In this document: in pieces, positions 31,909-42,806 of the stretch
Position numbering within the stretch: position 1 is the first letter of the stretch
How the letters are laid out: every line of letters begins with the position of its first letter
Source: Xiphydria camelus
Taxonomy: Eukaryota > Arthropoda > Insecta > Hymenoptera > Xiphydriidae
NCBI GenBank assembly: GCA_963678675.1
Contig: OY783191.1
Span: 14,661,096 to 14,725,095 of the forward strand
Length of the DNA: 64,000 nt
Reading direction: 5' to 3'
Made by a program: the position numbers and the translations under genes
The notes under the pieces: generated by a model
What the model was told of the DNA's origin: nothing
The model's database searches: none
The model's input: only the letters and a program-made list of their open reading frames with translations

Positions 31909-32206
31909 TGTGGAGATCCGCTGATCTCCTACTGATCCTGCGCAGTGTGGACGTGAGAAAGGAAGCGGTAGTTATAAATATAACGGAAGTTTATTTATTA
32001 ACTATCGATGGTGAAACACAGTTAGCGTGAGTAAGCAGGAGCGCTGTGTCTGGACATCCGTCGTGGGCTCGTGTCGGCAAGAGATAGGCCTTGCGACTCT
32101 CGTAGCGTGGCTAGCTGTGGTCGCCAGAGGCGTGGTGATCGGTTTGTCACAAGACACGCGACGATTGCCTGGCCGTCAAAGGCGTGGCGATCGCTCGGTA
32201 GCCACA
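31909..32206 (-). repeat. 3' LTR of gypsy 2
   Basis: In the element's orientation it begins TGTGGCTACCGAGCGATCGC. It shares GTCTGGAC, CGTCGTGGGCTCGTGTCGGC and a TATAAATATAACGGAAGTTT tract with the other LTR. A purine run (AGGGGGGAGTAC on the minus strand, near 32207-32218) immediately precedes it and serves as the polypurine tract. Confidence 0.85.
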
Positions 32207-32387
32207 GTACTCCCCCCTAAGTGCTTTCAAGTGGAGGCTTGAAAGTGACTCTTCTTCTGGTATGTATTTGCGGGTCTGTCCATGGTTGATATCCATTGCT
32301 CCGGTGTTTGTGAGTTTCGGTTGGCCTGCAAGTCAGAAGTATTTATGTCTGTGTCCGTTTTGTTGATATAGGCAGGTTTGAGTCTAT

Positions 32388-33401
32388 CTATGCTGATGTG
32401 TTTGAGAATATATGGCTACAGGTGCGAAGATCCTTTGCGATGAATACTTTGGCTCTGTTTTGATGGGCTGTAGGGGTAGATTTAAGTCCTCTCATGAATT
32501 CTCGTAGTTTCTCCAAAAAGGTTTGTGGATCAGCTGGCAAATCGAGGTCCATGAAAAATTCTCCAGGTACGCGTAACGTCGTTCTATACAGCATTTCTGC
32601 CGGTGACGTCTGGAGATCTTCGTTTATGTAGGTGCGAAGGCGGAGTAGTACTGTGGGAAGAATCTCCGTCCAGGGCTTTGGAGAGCACATAAGGGCAGTT
32701 TTCAAAGTGCTATGCCATCGCTCAACCATTCCGATGGATTATAGGTGGTATGGTGATGTTCAGCGCTTCTCCGCACCGATGAATTTCGCCAGGGCCTCGA
32801 ACAATGATGACTCGAACTGGGAACCTTGGTCTGTGATGACAACGGTGGGTGTTTCGAAGTTGGCGATCCAGTGATTGAACAAGGTTGTCGTGACTGTGTT
32901 GGCCGTGATATCTCTCAACGGAACTGCGACCGGTCATCTTGTGAAACGATCAATGATCGTGAGGCAATATCTAAATCCTTCGTGTTCCGGCATCATGATA
33001 ATGTCAAGGTGGATATGTTTCAACCGATCATCGGGAACGTCCATGCGGTAGGCCTACAGTTGAGTGTGCCATTGGACTTTAGCGCGTTGACAATGTACGC
33101 ACTCTTTGGCCTAGGCAGAGACGTCTTTTCGAATGTTAGGCCATACGTATTTTTCCCTGACCTGCCTAGAAGTGACACGTCTGCTAGGATGTGATAGATT
33201 GTGTGCGATGTGGAATGCTGTTTTCCGGATTGACCGAGGGAGATAGGGATGTACAATCCCAGTCGAGGTGTCCAGTGTTAGTAGATTGAGTTTAAGTGAA
33301 GAATCATTGTCGTTGATGAGTTCGCGAAGTTCTTGATCTTCTTGTTGGTGTTGTTGGATGGTTTTGGGATCGAGAATCGTTGGCATCTGGATTGCGTTCA
33401 A
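32388..33401 (-). pseudogene. Gypsy 2 integrase relic
   Basis: Pieces in several frames: zinc-binding start with FHIAHNLSHPSRRVTSRQV and KYVWPNIRKDV (33401-33111), a segment with VVITDQGSQFESS (second catalytic Asp, about 32850), and MVERWHSTLKTALM (third catalytic Glu, 32729) followed by PAEMLYRTTLRVPGEFF. At least three frameshifts separate them. This arrangement matches gypsy-group integrases. No chromodomain is visible. Confidence 0.85.
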
Positions 33402-33575
33402 CCTTGAGAGAGCGTCGGCGATTACATTCTCTTCGCCCTTTTAATAGACTATGTCAGTGGTGAACTGAGAAATGTAGTCTAGTTGTCGAATTTGACGTTC
33501 TGAGGCTTTGTCGAGTTTCTGTTGAAAGACGTAAATGAGAGGTTTATGATCCGTCTTGATAACGAAAGGATGGCC

Positions 33576-34659
33576 TTACAGGAGATGGTAGAAGTACTTG
33601 ACCGCCGCGAAAATGCCCAGCAGTTCTCTATCATAAGTGCTATATCTCGTCTCTGTGGCCGTTATCTTTCTCGAAAAGCATCCAATAGGTTTCCAAACAT
33701 TTTCTTCGAGTTGTTTGAGGGAGGCTCCTATTGCAGTGGCAGAAGCGTCCGTGATGAGAACAAGCGGTGCATTGGGAGACCGAGAGGAAGTATAGTTACA
33801 GAGATTAGTACTTTCTTGCAGGCTTCGAATGCTGTTATCGCTTCGGTGGACCAAATGTGATAGGAGTCTTACCCTTTTTCTTAGAACTCTTTAGGTAAGA
33901 AGTGAGAGGTAGTTGGAGTTGTGCCGAGTGTTTGATGCAAGGACGGTAGTAGTTGAATATGCCAATGTTCTACACGCTCTGGATTCGGTTGAAAGCCTTT
34001 GCTGTCGATCTGGTAACCAAGGAAATAGACTTGTTGTTTACCGAATTTACAGTTTCCCAAGTTGATGGTCAGGTTATAGTCTGCCAAACGCTGAGGAACT
34101 TGGCGTAGATGAGTCCGGTGCTGTTAGTCGTTTTCCGACATGACAAGAATGTCATCTATGTACACGAAAATGAAATCCAGGCCGCGAAATATCCAGCCCA
34201 TAGATCGTTGGAATGTCTGCGTGGCATTTTTAATACCGCAAGGTATCCTGGTATATTCGAAGAGTCCCCAGGGTGTGGTAATTGCCATCTTCTGGGTGTC
34301 GGGATGCACTGGCATCTGATAGTATGCTTCATCCAGATCTATAGTTGAGAAGGACGTTTTGCCATATGTAACGAGGAACAGACTCTGGTGAGAGGTGGAG
34401 CGTACTTATCAGACACGGTAATACTGTTTAGTTTGCGGTAATCGCCGCAGAGGCGGTAGCTGCCATCTTTCTTCTTGACAAGGTGGATAGGACTGGCCCA
34501 AGCGCTGCTAGACGGCTTGATGATTCCCCTGTCTAGCAGCCGTTGTATCTCCGTTCGAGTAGCCGTGGCCTTCTCACCGAAGAGTTTTCGCGGTCTTTCT
34601 GTCACAGGTAGAAGAGAATGGTTGGGTGATGTTAATGAATTCTTGGAGTAAGCCCGCAT
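33576..34659 (-). pseudogene. Gypsy 2 reverse transcriptase and RNase H relic
   Basis: RT: RGIIKPSSSAWASPIHLVKK and YRLCGDYRKLN (34659-34339), TPWGLFEYTRIPCGIKNA, then the catalytic YIDDILVMSEND box (34315-34124), and KQQVYFLGYQIDSKGFQPNP (34087-33881). RNase H: VLITDASATAIGASLKQ and ATETRYSTYDRELLGIFAAV (33854-33576). Each block is in its own frame. The YxDD residues survive, but the polyprotein cannot be made. Confidence 0.9.
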
Positions 34660-34866
34660 AGGGCATGGATTAATCCAGTGGAGATGCTATGGATGCTTGT
34701 GTTGATCGCTCGACCCTTCGTGGTCAGGTGGGTGATCGAGTCAACGAGTTGCCTGTTCTTGAGGTCGATGAGCAGGTTGTGACGAATCAGGAAATTAGCT
34801 CCTACGATTAGTTCTGGAACGTCAGCTACTACGAATGGCCAACTGAAATTGCGTCGTAAGTTTAGA

Positions 34867-35196
34867 TCAACGTCGACATTGTGGCACCCATATGTAGAAA
34901 TGTGTGGTGTTGTCTACGTAGAGTGTGAGGTTAGCTTTGGGTGGTGGTTTCTGGAAGAATCGAACGAGCAATATTGATAATACTGAGCCTAAATCTATTA
35001 GGTATCGCCGATTTGTCTTCCGGTCGTGGACATGGAGTCTGACATCTTGGGTTTGTGCGGTGCTGTAGCCGCTGCCGTCGACAACCGCTTGTACAACCGG
35101 CAGCGTTTTCAGTTTCCCTGATTCGTCAGAGAGTTTAACGAGCATGGTTGAGAGCAGCGTTTGGCGTCCGCTCCAAACCGATGGTGATAGTGACAA
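34867..35196 (-). pseudogene. Gypsy 2 protease relic with altered active site
   Basis: Short frame containing RRYLIDLGSVLSILL. In retroelement aspartic proteases the core is DT/SG; here it is DLG, so the catalytic triad is disturbed. Upstream is a Ser/Lys-rich linker from gag. The open frame may have survived by chance. Confidence 0.7.
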
Positions 35197-35386
35197 ATTC
35201 CCGGTGAGCGAGACTGAGAGTAAGAGTTTTTCCTGTAAAGCTGGCCACTGCGGTTGCGTGAACGTGAACGGCGCCTGTAAAAACCGGCTGTTTTTTCTTC
35301 ATGTCGGTGAGCTCTGTCGTGCAGATGGTGAAGGCTTGCTGTAGTTTGTTGAGTTTGAGTTCTATGGACGTCGATGGAGGTGTGTG

Positions 35387-36103
35387 TTACCTGCTGTCGA
35401 CACGGTCAACTGGTGACGCGACGCGAGTCAATGCGACCACCGTTGGACCTTGCAGGTTAACGGTTTCTGTAAGCTTGTCCGCCATTATTGCCAGAACGTC
35501 TAAGTTTAGACGGTCAGAAATTACGAGTAACGGTCTAATGGATGTTGGGAGACGACTTAACCAGAGATTGTGCAGCATCTCCTCGTTCATGCTGTCCGTT
35601 GCTAAGTCCTTCATTTCTCGAAGGAGCTGCAAGGGCTTCTTGTCGCCCAGCACGAGGTCGTTAATGAGACGGTGAATCTGCTTCTGTCTCGACTTTGTAA
35701 GTTTTTGTACGTTCGTGGCTTTTAAGGCTTTGTATTTCTCTATTGCTGATGGGTGAAAAATGATATCCGTGATCTGTGCCAGGGTTTCCGTATCCAAAGC
35801 TTTGAGGATGACACTGTATTTGACATCATCGCTACGAATCCTGGATGCGTCGAACTCGGACTCGATCATGGAGAACCAGATATCTGGTCGATCCTTCATG
35901 AAGGTGGGTAATTGTGGTCTGTTCACCACTTCCACGTAGTCTGCACTGCCTGACGGTGCGAAGGCTAGCAATGAATTTCCAATTACCTGATCACTCTGTG
36001 TGTTTGAGCTGTTGGTGCAGTGTGCCAATTGTTTAAGTCCGTGAGGTTTGGGATGTTGTCTGTGTTGTCCATGCAGGCTGGCTGGCGAGTGGTCGACCGG
36101 CAT
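35387..36103 (-). pseudogene. Gypsy 2 gag (238 codons, open)
   Basis: The frame encodes PQLPTFMKDRPDIWFSMIES, EFDASRIRSDDVKYSVILKA, KALKATNVQKLTKSRQKQ, LGDKKPLQLLREMKDLAT and LLHNLW/LSRLPTSIRPLL-type segments. This is the gag-like family common in arthropod gypsy elements, with conserved PFW/WF and LG.KPSQLLR patterns. No zinc knuckle follows in frame before the stop at 35387. The capsid part looks undamaged, but the fusion to pol is lost. Confidence 0.8.
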
Positions 36104-36190
36104 ATTGCCGGTGGCGTGGGTACCTGGTTGCGTCGCTTGAGTTGAGTTCGCAATGTGAATGTCACTCAGATCACGTTGGGGGTTATCAAT

Positions 36191-36485
36191 TCTGGGGATC
36201 TGCTAACCTCCTACTGATCGTACGTGCAGTGGACGTGAGGAAGGAAGCGGTAATTATAAATATAACGGAAGTTTATTAACTATCGATGGTAAGACACAGT
36301 TTTCGTGGGTGAGCAGGAGCGCTGTGTCTGGACGTCCGTCGTGGGCTCGTGTCGGCAAGAGAATAGGCCTTACGACTCTCGTGGCGTGGCTAGGTGTCGT
36401 CACCAGAGGCGTGGTGATTGGTTTATCAACAGACGCGGGACGATTGCCTCGCCGCCAGAGGCGTGGCGATCGCTCGGTCGTCGCA
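36191..36485 (-). repeat. 5' LTR of gypsy 2
   Basis: Aligned with 31909-32206; it ends (plus strand) GTCGTCGCA next to the duplicated GCTC. The first bases facing the internal region read TCTGGGGATC instead of TGTGGAGATC, a mutation at the inner terminus. A primer-binding site should lie just inside (36160-36190, minus strand), but I cannot name the tRNA. Confidence 0.85.
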
Positions 36486-36489
36486 GCTC

Positions 36490-37312
36490 CTATTCGTTTT
36501 AAAACTGGAGCTGGTCTGCAGTCGAGAATGTTAGGACCTGGTGGCTGTTTTCCAGTATAAATTTCAACTTGTGCCGTGTAATGCGTACCTGTATCGATTA
36601 AAGTAAATGCTTTCAAACCGTAACTGTGAGGCTTCATCGGCAAATAAACTTTGAATTTGCATCTACCCTTGAAAGCAAATACCATTTCGTCTATAGTCGC
36701 ACATTCCCCAACGGTATACATTTTGAAAAATTTTTCATTCATGTCTTCCCAAAATTCCCTAACTGACGCCAATCTGTCAGTTTGCTTCCTCTCTTCGCGA
36801 GTGTCGATGTCATCATAGCGAAGAGCTCGTAATAACAAACGGAACTGAGTTTCACTCATTGTTGCTCTGAGATAATTAGGTGCTGTACCGTCTGTAGCCC
36901 ACAAATCCCTTGTGAGTATGTGACATCCGCAAACTGCCTATGAGATATAATAATCCAAAAAGTACTCTGATCTCAAAGACATCGGTCAAAAGACAATCTC
37001 GTGGACGAGAGTAGTTCGTTTGGAAAACTTTCAGTTTCTTGTTTGTGTTGCCCACGATTTTTTGTACCACACATCGGGAGTAAAAAAAGTTCCCAGGCTG
37101 CCAATGGTGATTTGGCATTTTGAGCTGATTTTTTCATTCCTGGAGTCCCAATTACAGTGTTTTTTTTATTGTGCTCTTCGTCTTTGTTGGAGACTTAGTC
37201 AACTACTTTGTCACCTTATCTTTTAATGAAGATTCTTCCTTATCTTGACTGACATCGTTTGAGTCTTCAACGTCTTCATCACTCCAAGAATTCTCTGGTT
37301 CTGCGCCTGAGT
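36490..37312 (-). pseudogene. piggyBac transposase, central part
   Basis: Minus strand, order: acidic segment NSWSDEDVEDSNDVSQDKEE (37300-37230), stops and a frameshift, NTNKKLKVFQTNYSRPRDC, EIRVLFGLLYLIGSLRMSH (37118-36876), shift, then LRATMSETQFRLLLRALRYD, FFKMYTVGECATIDEMVFAF (first catalytic Asp in TIDE), GRCKFKVYLPMKPHSYGLKA and YTAQVEIYTGKQPPG. The last codons before 36490 continue directly into the C-terminal part across the gypsy insertion. Confidence 0.9.
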
Positions 37313-37536
37313 AATTGAAGAGTGTAACTTCTAATTAGTCTATGTGCCATATTTGCAAAAATATATTTTTTGCTTGAAAACGGTCGTAAATGCAAACCCC
37401 AATGCATCTGAAAAGGGTCTATGTGCAAAAGCATACGTAGAGGATTAAAACTCAAAAATCTACAAGACATGCTCCACTATATTCCTTTGAAGCATCTGCC
37501 TACTTTTGTTGATTTTCCCAACTTTAGCTTTTTGGC

Positions 37537-37979
37537 ACTTACAAGGAAAGTACTCGAGGTGTACCTCACCGATTTTCTTCATTCTGCGATATGTTGTAGT
37601 ACCTATATCAAAAAACATTAGACATGTATTTTTTGTACGTGCTAATTCGGTCATTTAAGGGATAAATATCAGCTCCAAACTTAACCCCCTAAAACCAATT
37701 TTCTACGATTCTCAAAAACTACGTTGAATTTCTTATGTCTTATTTCCTTTTTTTCGATAAGGAATAATATTCAATTTGTTTCATTAAGAAATTCAACGTA
37801 GTTTTTGAGAAATCGTAGAAAATTGGTTTTAGGAGGTCAAATTTAGGGGTGATTTTCACCCCTTAAATGACCGAATTAGCACGTACAAAAAAATATGTGC
37901 CTAATGTTTTTAGATATACTACAACATATCGCAAAACGAAGAAAATCGGTGAGATATACCTCGAGTACTTTCCTTGTTA
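37537..37979. repeat. Foldback unit with 195-bp arms
   Basis: 37537-37742 and 37788-37979 are inverted copies starting CACTTACAAGGAAAGTACTC and its complement. The spacer is about 45 bp. Substitutions and small indels distinguish the arms. It may simply be the internal long inverted repeat of the composite element. Confidence 0.75.
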
Positions 37980-37984
37980 CACTA

Positions 37985-38398
37985 ATTGAAGGGTGTCCGG
38001 TTCCAACATGTTAAGTGCCAAAATCGGAATACTGAGATATCGTCGAAAAACTATGATCGTGATGCTATCAAGCAGTAAGAACCGATACTCAGAATTCCAT
38101 CTATCGTGCGGTGGAACAATAAACATAAACAAAACACAATGTACTAAAATGTACGCACTGCGTGATAAATATCACCAATACCGTCAGGAATCGGTGGCAT
38201 TTAGTTTATTTGTACCAAAACGAGACCTGGCGTTTGTTGCAACAGCCGTATTTGGTTCCACTGTGTAACTATTCATGATGAGTTTGGCACTTGGCATTTG
38301 TATACGATATAGGCAATTGTATGTAGAATATGTGCACCTTAATATCTTAAAATTAAGAAAATTGGCACTTAGCATGTTTGAACCGGACACCCTTCAAT
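37985..38398. mobile_element. 414-bp MITE with TA duplication (mariner type)
   Basis: Ends ATTGAAGGGTGTCCGGTTC and complement, continuing with an AACATG..TAAGTGCCA match, give a TIR of about 35 bp. TA flanks both sides (37983-37984, 38399-38400). Removing it regenerates a better right end for the outer element, showing it inserted later. No coding content. Confidence 0.75.
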
Positions 38399-38419
38399 TA
38401 GAAGTTACACTCTTCAATT

Positions 38420-38500
38420 GCTGTCATCATCATCTCTAAAGTTTTCGATCTCAGATTCCTCTACTTCCAATGCTCTTCTTTTTTGTAGTCTCGATAACAT
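38420..38500 (-). pseudogene. piggyBac transposase, N-terminus
   Basis: ATG at 38500 starts MLSRLQKRRALEVEESEIEN and continues to DDDDSN at the joint with the composite element. A basic start followed by an acidic stretch is usual for piggyBac transposases. The ATG lies about 250 bp inside the element terminus. Confidence 0.75.
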
Positions 38501-38757
38501 TGCACTCTATAATCATTAATACGTTCGCTGCGTATCACACGGTTCCCGCGTGAGATGGCTGTATCTCCTGGGCGGATCACGCGGCTCCCGTGGCACGCCA
38601 ACATAGTATTACGCAAATTTCAGGATTTTAGTACGGGGGGTTAACTCAGTGACCTTGATACGCAGGGAACGTGTTCGTTCGCTACTTATCACGCGGCTCC
38701 TGCGTGGGAGGGACAGACCCTCACGCGGCAACCGCGTGAGACGCAGCGAACGTGTTA
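38501..38757 (-). repeat. piggyBac 5' terminal region with subterminal inverted repeats
   Basis: TTAA at 38754-38757 (element orientation outward) is followed by CACGTTCGCTGCG; an inverted copy of CGTTCGCTGCG lies at 38523-38533, next to TTAA. Several GCGGC/GCGTGAG-rich words (TCACGCGGCTCC, CACGCGGCAACCGCGTGAG) form small palindromes. These resemble transposase-binding subterminal repeats and a promoter region. Read alone it could also be a TTAA MITE, but its position directly before the ATG favours the element end. Confidence 0.65.
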
Positions 38758-39628
38758 AGAAATATGTTACGATGATTAACCGATGGCTTTAACTTTTTTG
38801 AAAATTTATTCAATTTTTATCAATGAAAATTAATATTTTACAAATCATTTTTATCACTATAACCTCTCAACAATCGCCCAAGTTTTCACAACATATTTTA
38901 CCTTTCCATAATTCTGCAAGCACACAAGAAAATGCAACTGAAATAGACAATTTAAGGATTTGGGTATTTAACTCGTATTAAAATTAAGAAAAAATAAATA
39001 GTTAAGTGAAAAGACGTTTTCACTTACCGGCTACTTTCACATACTTTGCACTGAACGGGAGAGGAATGTAAGTGCGTCGTGGCAACACTGTATCTCGAGC
39101 GTGTATCGGAGAGCTACTCGCACTAGGCGGCTCGGCGCTGCTTTTCCGTTCGCTCGGATAATTACCATTCTTTTTAGTTGCACAGTGCATTTTTTTAAAA
39201 ATTAAAACCACGGGCCGTTTCAGAAGTGTTTCAAGAAAGCATTTTAATTTTTTTCAAATTTTTCTAATACTAGTAAAAAATATACAAAATCACTTAAAAT
39301 CTCAAAACGGCGGTGCTGCGCTCATATAGCGACTAACGGAGGGTTAGTAGGTAACCCATTGGAGAGAACATCCCTATCGGTCTATGGATCGGTTAGAATG
39401 TTTATGTATTAGCGACGCCACTTTGTGTGTTCTACGCTCTTCTCTGCTTTGCCCAAGCCTGATTCACTCATTTTACGACGCGCAGTGAAACGACGACTTT
39501 TCAGACGAAAAACTGGAACGAAAGCGAGGTGAAAAGCAGCTGCGTACATAACTGAACACAATATTGATAAACGTGCTGTTCCCATTACACGTAGAACTTG
39601 AAGCGTAACCCTCACTCATAAAAAAACG
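38758..39628. other. Unassigned spacer
   Basis: AT-rich to about 39020, then mixed composition. No recognisable coding block, terminal repeat or tandem repeat. It separates the piggyBac terminus from the helicase relic; the latter's missing upstream part may lie here in unrecognisable form. Confidence 0.35.
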
Positions 39629-40702
39629 ATCGTGGCGAAAAGAAATCATTTTCCTTTGATACCCGGATGCGCTATGACTTCACAAGTCTCAAGGAGGGAT
39701 ATATGACGAAATAGTTTGAGTATAACAAAGCTCATTCTGTCCAGTTGTATGTAGCTCTATCGCGAGTAACGAGCATTGAATGTTTGCATATATGTACACG
39801 GAATAATGATTTGAAATTTTATCATGGTAGAAGAACTGTGATCCATCGGTTTTATCTTTCCAACAAGAATTTCAAAGATTAACGTTAAACAGACTCCCAA
39901 CACTGTGCAAAGGCTAATTACAGATCTCATAAAGTCAAGGGAGGGATTGTCGATATACACCGTCAACAGTCAAAGTCTCAGGAAACATGCTTCAGATGTA
40001 AACGATTCTGTTGTCAAGAACAGTGACTTCTTATTATTATGTGAAACATGGCTTCCTCAGAAAGAAAACGTTGACATACCCAAATTTGATTGCAATGCTA
40101 TATTCAAACGACAAAACATTACAGCTACTGGGGTAGCTATCTATCAGAATAGGGACAACATTAAATGTTACTACATCTCACATGGACCTTCGAATAAGAA
40201 AAACAAGGGAAGTTGATGTTGGTCAATCAGCTGTTGGCGATTTATGTGCTACACAAATTCTGATGGACGACGGAAGGGAACTCGTTATGGTTGTTTTGTA
40301 TATCTCTCCAAATAAAAAAAAATGGAAAATATCATACATTTTATACACCGACGATTAATTGTTTACAGCCCGGCAGGTTCAGCGATATTACAAGATATTT
40401 TCCATAAATTTCCATTAATTTTAGCAGGAGATTTTAATGTAAACTTTGCCGATGAAGCATCATTACCTCTCACTAATTTCCTTCAAAACGAGTTTCAGTT
40501 GGTTATGAAAAACCATGCGAAAGATCCTACAACGAGATATGGAACGACCATAGATGCAGTGTTTTCAAGATACCTTGAAAACATTACATCTAAAACGTTC
40601 GTCACATATTTTAGTTATCATCGGCCCGTTGTAACTTTCGTAGAATCTAACGTCGCAACGACACGTAGTACTGCTATCGTAACAGAAGTAACATATCAAT
40701 AA
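39629..40702 (+). pseudogene. Helentron-type PIF1 helicase C-terminus fused to EEP endonuclease
   Basis: The first block reads AKRNHFPLIPGCAMT then, after a shift, HKSQGGIYDEIV and VQLYVALSRVTSIECLHIC, which are the last motifs of PIF1-family helicases. The second block is an exonuclease/endonuclease/phosphatase domain: FLLLCETWLPQKENVDIP, TGVAIYQNRDN, then LILAGDFNVNFADEASL and YFSYHRPVV, holding GDFN and the SxH-type motif. Helicase followed by such an endonuclease is the layout of Helentrons (rolling-circle transposons). At least three frameshifts break it. The Rep domain is missing. Confidence 0.75.
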
Positions 40703-42806
40703 TCTGATTAAAAATTGTTATCAACGAAAATTAAAATCGTTTTTTTGTCTCATTTCCCCTACCACACATCTCACACTGTATATTTCCACTACAATATCAT
40801 TCAGATGTTTCACATCTAACAGGCGTCCCGTGACGCCTTCTCTTTTTTTAAATTTTCTTTTACTTCAATAACAATATTTAATAGTTCATTGACAAGTAGA
40901 AATATTTGTCTCGGTTTTCTACCCCGTTATTGTACAACGTAATTTTCTAAATAATTTGTTAGGATCCGATCATATTTACCCGGTAAAGTCCTTATGGCGC
41001 ATTTGGCTATACATATGTATATACAATCGGGGCCCTTTCGAGTTACCTAATAAAGGGTTCGATTACTTCCTCAGTGAAGGGGTAAGGCCACCATGCGCGT
41101 CAAGAAAGAAGGACGATTTTGGGAATTTTTTGTAGGAGTATAGTAAAAGCTGTAGAATGTTCTTATACAGTACTTTATCAAGTGTCTTTAGAGGTACAAA
41201 AAACATTTTTTTTTTAATTTTTGGTTAAGAAATGGCCGCTCTAGGATCCGGTTTCTGCGACGAGTTTTTTTGGAGGTCCAAAACGGGTGACCCGCCTGCA
41301 CCTCGAAAAGTGAACCTAGATCAAAAATCCAAAAATGTTTCTTTAATATATATCATAAACTAATTGACCACGCGGGGGATTTTAGAAATATTTATTTTTC
41401 GAGAAATGGTGAGCATATGAAGGAAAAGTTCACGTTTTCACGTAAGAATTTCATATTTAATCGTTTATAAAACAAAAACTTTATAACATATCGAACAATC
41501 CCTACGTGGTCTATTAGATTACACTAGCACACACAAAAAAGTCCTGTTCCCAGAACCAGACCAGCATATCTTCATGTTTTTGGGGTCGCTGAATCCGAAT
41601 CCGGTTTCCGTTTGTTTCCATCAGGTCACGTTTAAGGCCAGGTTCTGCTGGATTACGCTTATTTTTTAAATACTTATTACTTATTGTACAAAAAATATTA
41701 AAAATCAAAACTTTTTACAGGTGAAACTACACATATTTAACTACTAAAAAAAAGTTTTTTTGAATTTTTTTTCCAAAATGGTGGCTCTCAAAGTGGCGGC
41801 TGAAGATTGTCCAATTATTTGGTGGTCAGAAAGATTTTTCGAGAACCAATCATCTGAAAGCAAAAAACAAAAGAGATTCTTAATCTAGATGGAATTGGTT
41901 ATCGTATTGACCACCCCGAGATATTTTCACCGAAAAACAACAAAATGGCGGACTTATGAATTTTTCGATCTATTTCATGCACTTACAATTGTTTATAACT
42001 TTTTTAAAAAACAATAAATATGTCTGATTCAGGTCAATACGATAGAGAGACATCTAAAAAGCAAAATGCCGTTTGGTTCAAGTCGATAAGTGCAATAGTT
42101 TTTGAAAAAACTTTCTGACCGGTTGAAAGAACGTGGTTTCGAGAAAAAGCAGTTTAAAGTTTTTTTTTGTGAAAAATCGTAAAGAAAAGTGGTTTTCACT
42201 TACATATCCATTCCAGCTTCGTACACAACTCCTTCTCGATCTTCGTAGGCATCATTTTCAAGGATTCTTGCATTTGAAAAAAATCCAGCAGAACCTGGCC
42301 TTAAGGTCATTTCAAAGTCAAGTCCAGGAGAAATAGTAAAATCGATTCAGATTAGTATTCCTATATATTTTTGGGGTCGCTGAATCCAAATCCGATGTCC
42401 ATTTGATCCGACAAGGTCAAATTCAAGGTCATTTCAAGGTAAAATATGTTTATTCTGCCAAAAATGAATATTTGACTGCAGATTATGAAAGAACTGGAAA
42501 TTTTACGTCTAGATATGTATTCAATTTTTTTGGTAACATAACCCCCAAGGTAATTTCAAGGTCACTTCATGTTATTGTATGGAGAGTTTATGTGACAATT
42601 GCAAAAATAAGAAAATGGGTCTTTGCGGGACTAAACTACTACGTCAATATGTTTTCGGGGGCACTGAGTTAGAATCCGAGGTTCGTTTGCCTCCAGTATG
42701 TCAGGGCCAAGTTCATTTCAAGGTCAAATCCAGCAAAAATGTTCAAATATTTTCGCATCATCACTCAGTTATGTTTTTGGAGTCGCTGGAACGTGCATTT
42801 TGTATC
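40703..42806. repeat. Non-coding repeat tract with recurring TCAAGGTCA words
   Basis: Diverged long repeats are evident: a GGGGTCGCTGAATCC block occurs at 41581 and 42373, with a weaker copy at 42770, each followed by AAGGTCA-rich stretches. TCAAGGTCA is perfect at 42423, 42556 and 42718. A 41225-41290 segment is related to 41775-41830. 40804-40821 contains the 18-mer GATGTTTCACATCTAACA also found at hairpin ends near 44.5 and 45.6 kb. No coding. Confidence 0.5.

Larger units (their letters stand above)
31909..36485 (-). mobile_element. Ty3/gypsy retrotransposon 2, inserted in piggyBac
   Basis: LTRs of about 297 bp (31909-32206 and 36191-36485) flank 4 kb of minus-strand coding relics in the order gag, protease, RT, RNase H, integrase. 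GCTC is duplicated outside (31905-31908, 36486-36489) and lies inside the piggyBac reading frame. The LTRs differ at many positions, so this is an old insertion. Its base composition and gag type differ from gypsy 1. Confidence 0.9.
37317..38415. mobile_element. Composite TIR element with AATT duplication
   Basis: Ends GAAGAGTGTAACTTCTA and complement are flanked by AATT (37313-37316, 38416-38419). It sits in the acidic N-terminal coding region of the piggyBac transposase; without it and one AATT, the frame passes from RDDDDSN into SGAEPENSWSDED. Inside are a foldback unit (37537-37979) and a TA-flanked MITE (37985-38398) that landed within the right terminal repeat. No transposase. Confidence 0.7.
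31143..38757 (-). mobile_element. piggyBac element, twice interrupted
   Basis: The left terminus (element orientation) at 38757 is TTAA followed by CACGTTCGCTGCG. The transposase runs on the minus strand from 38500 to a stop at 31145-31143. A gypsy element (31909-36485) and a composite TIR element (37317-38415) lie inside. When both insertions and one duplicated target each are ignored, the frame is continuous at both joints. The 3' terminus beyond 31143 could not be identified before the gypsy 1 LTR at 30871. Confidence 0.85.

Noticed and set aside
31325..36560. Plus-strand frames across the piggyBac and gypsy 2 region
   Set aside because: All lie opposite recognised minus-strand domains.
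38501..38757. Independent TTAA MITE
   Set aside because: It lies directly between the piggyBac ATG and the expected element end, so it is better read as the element's own terminal region.
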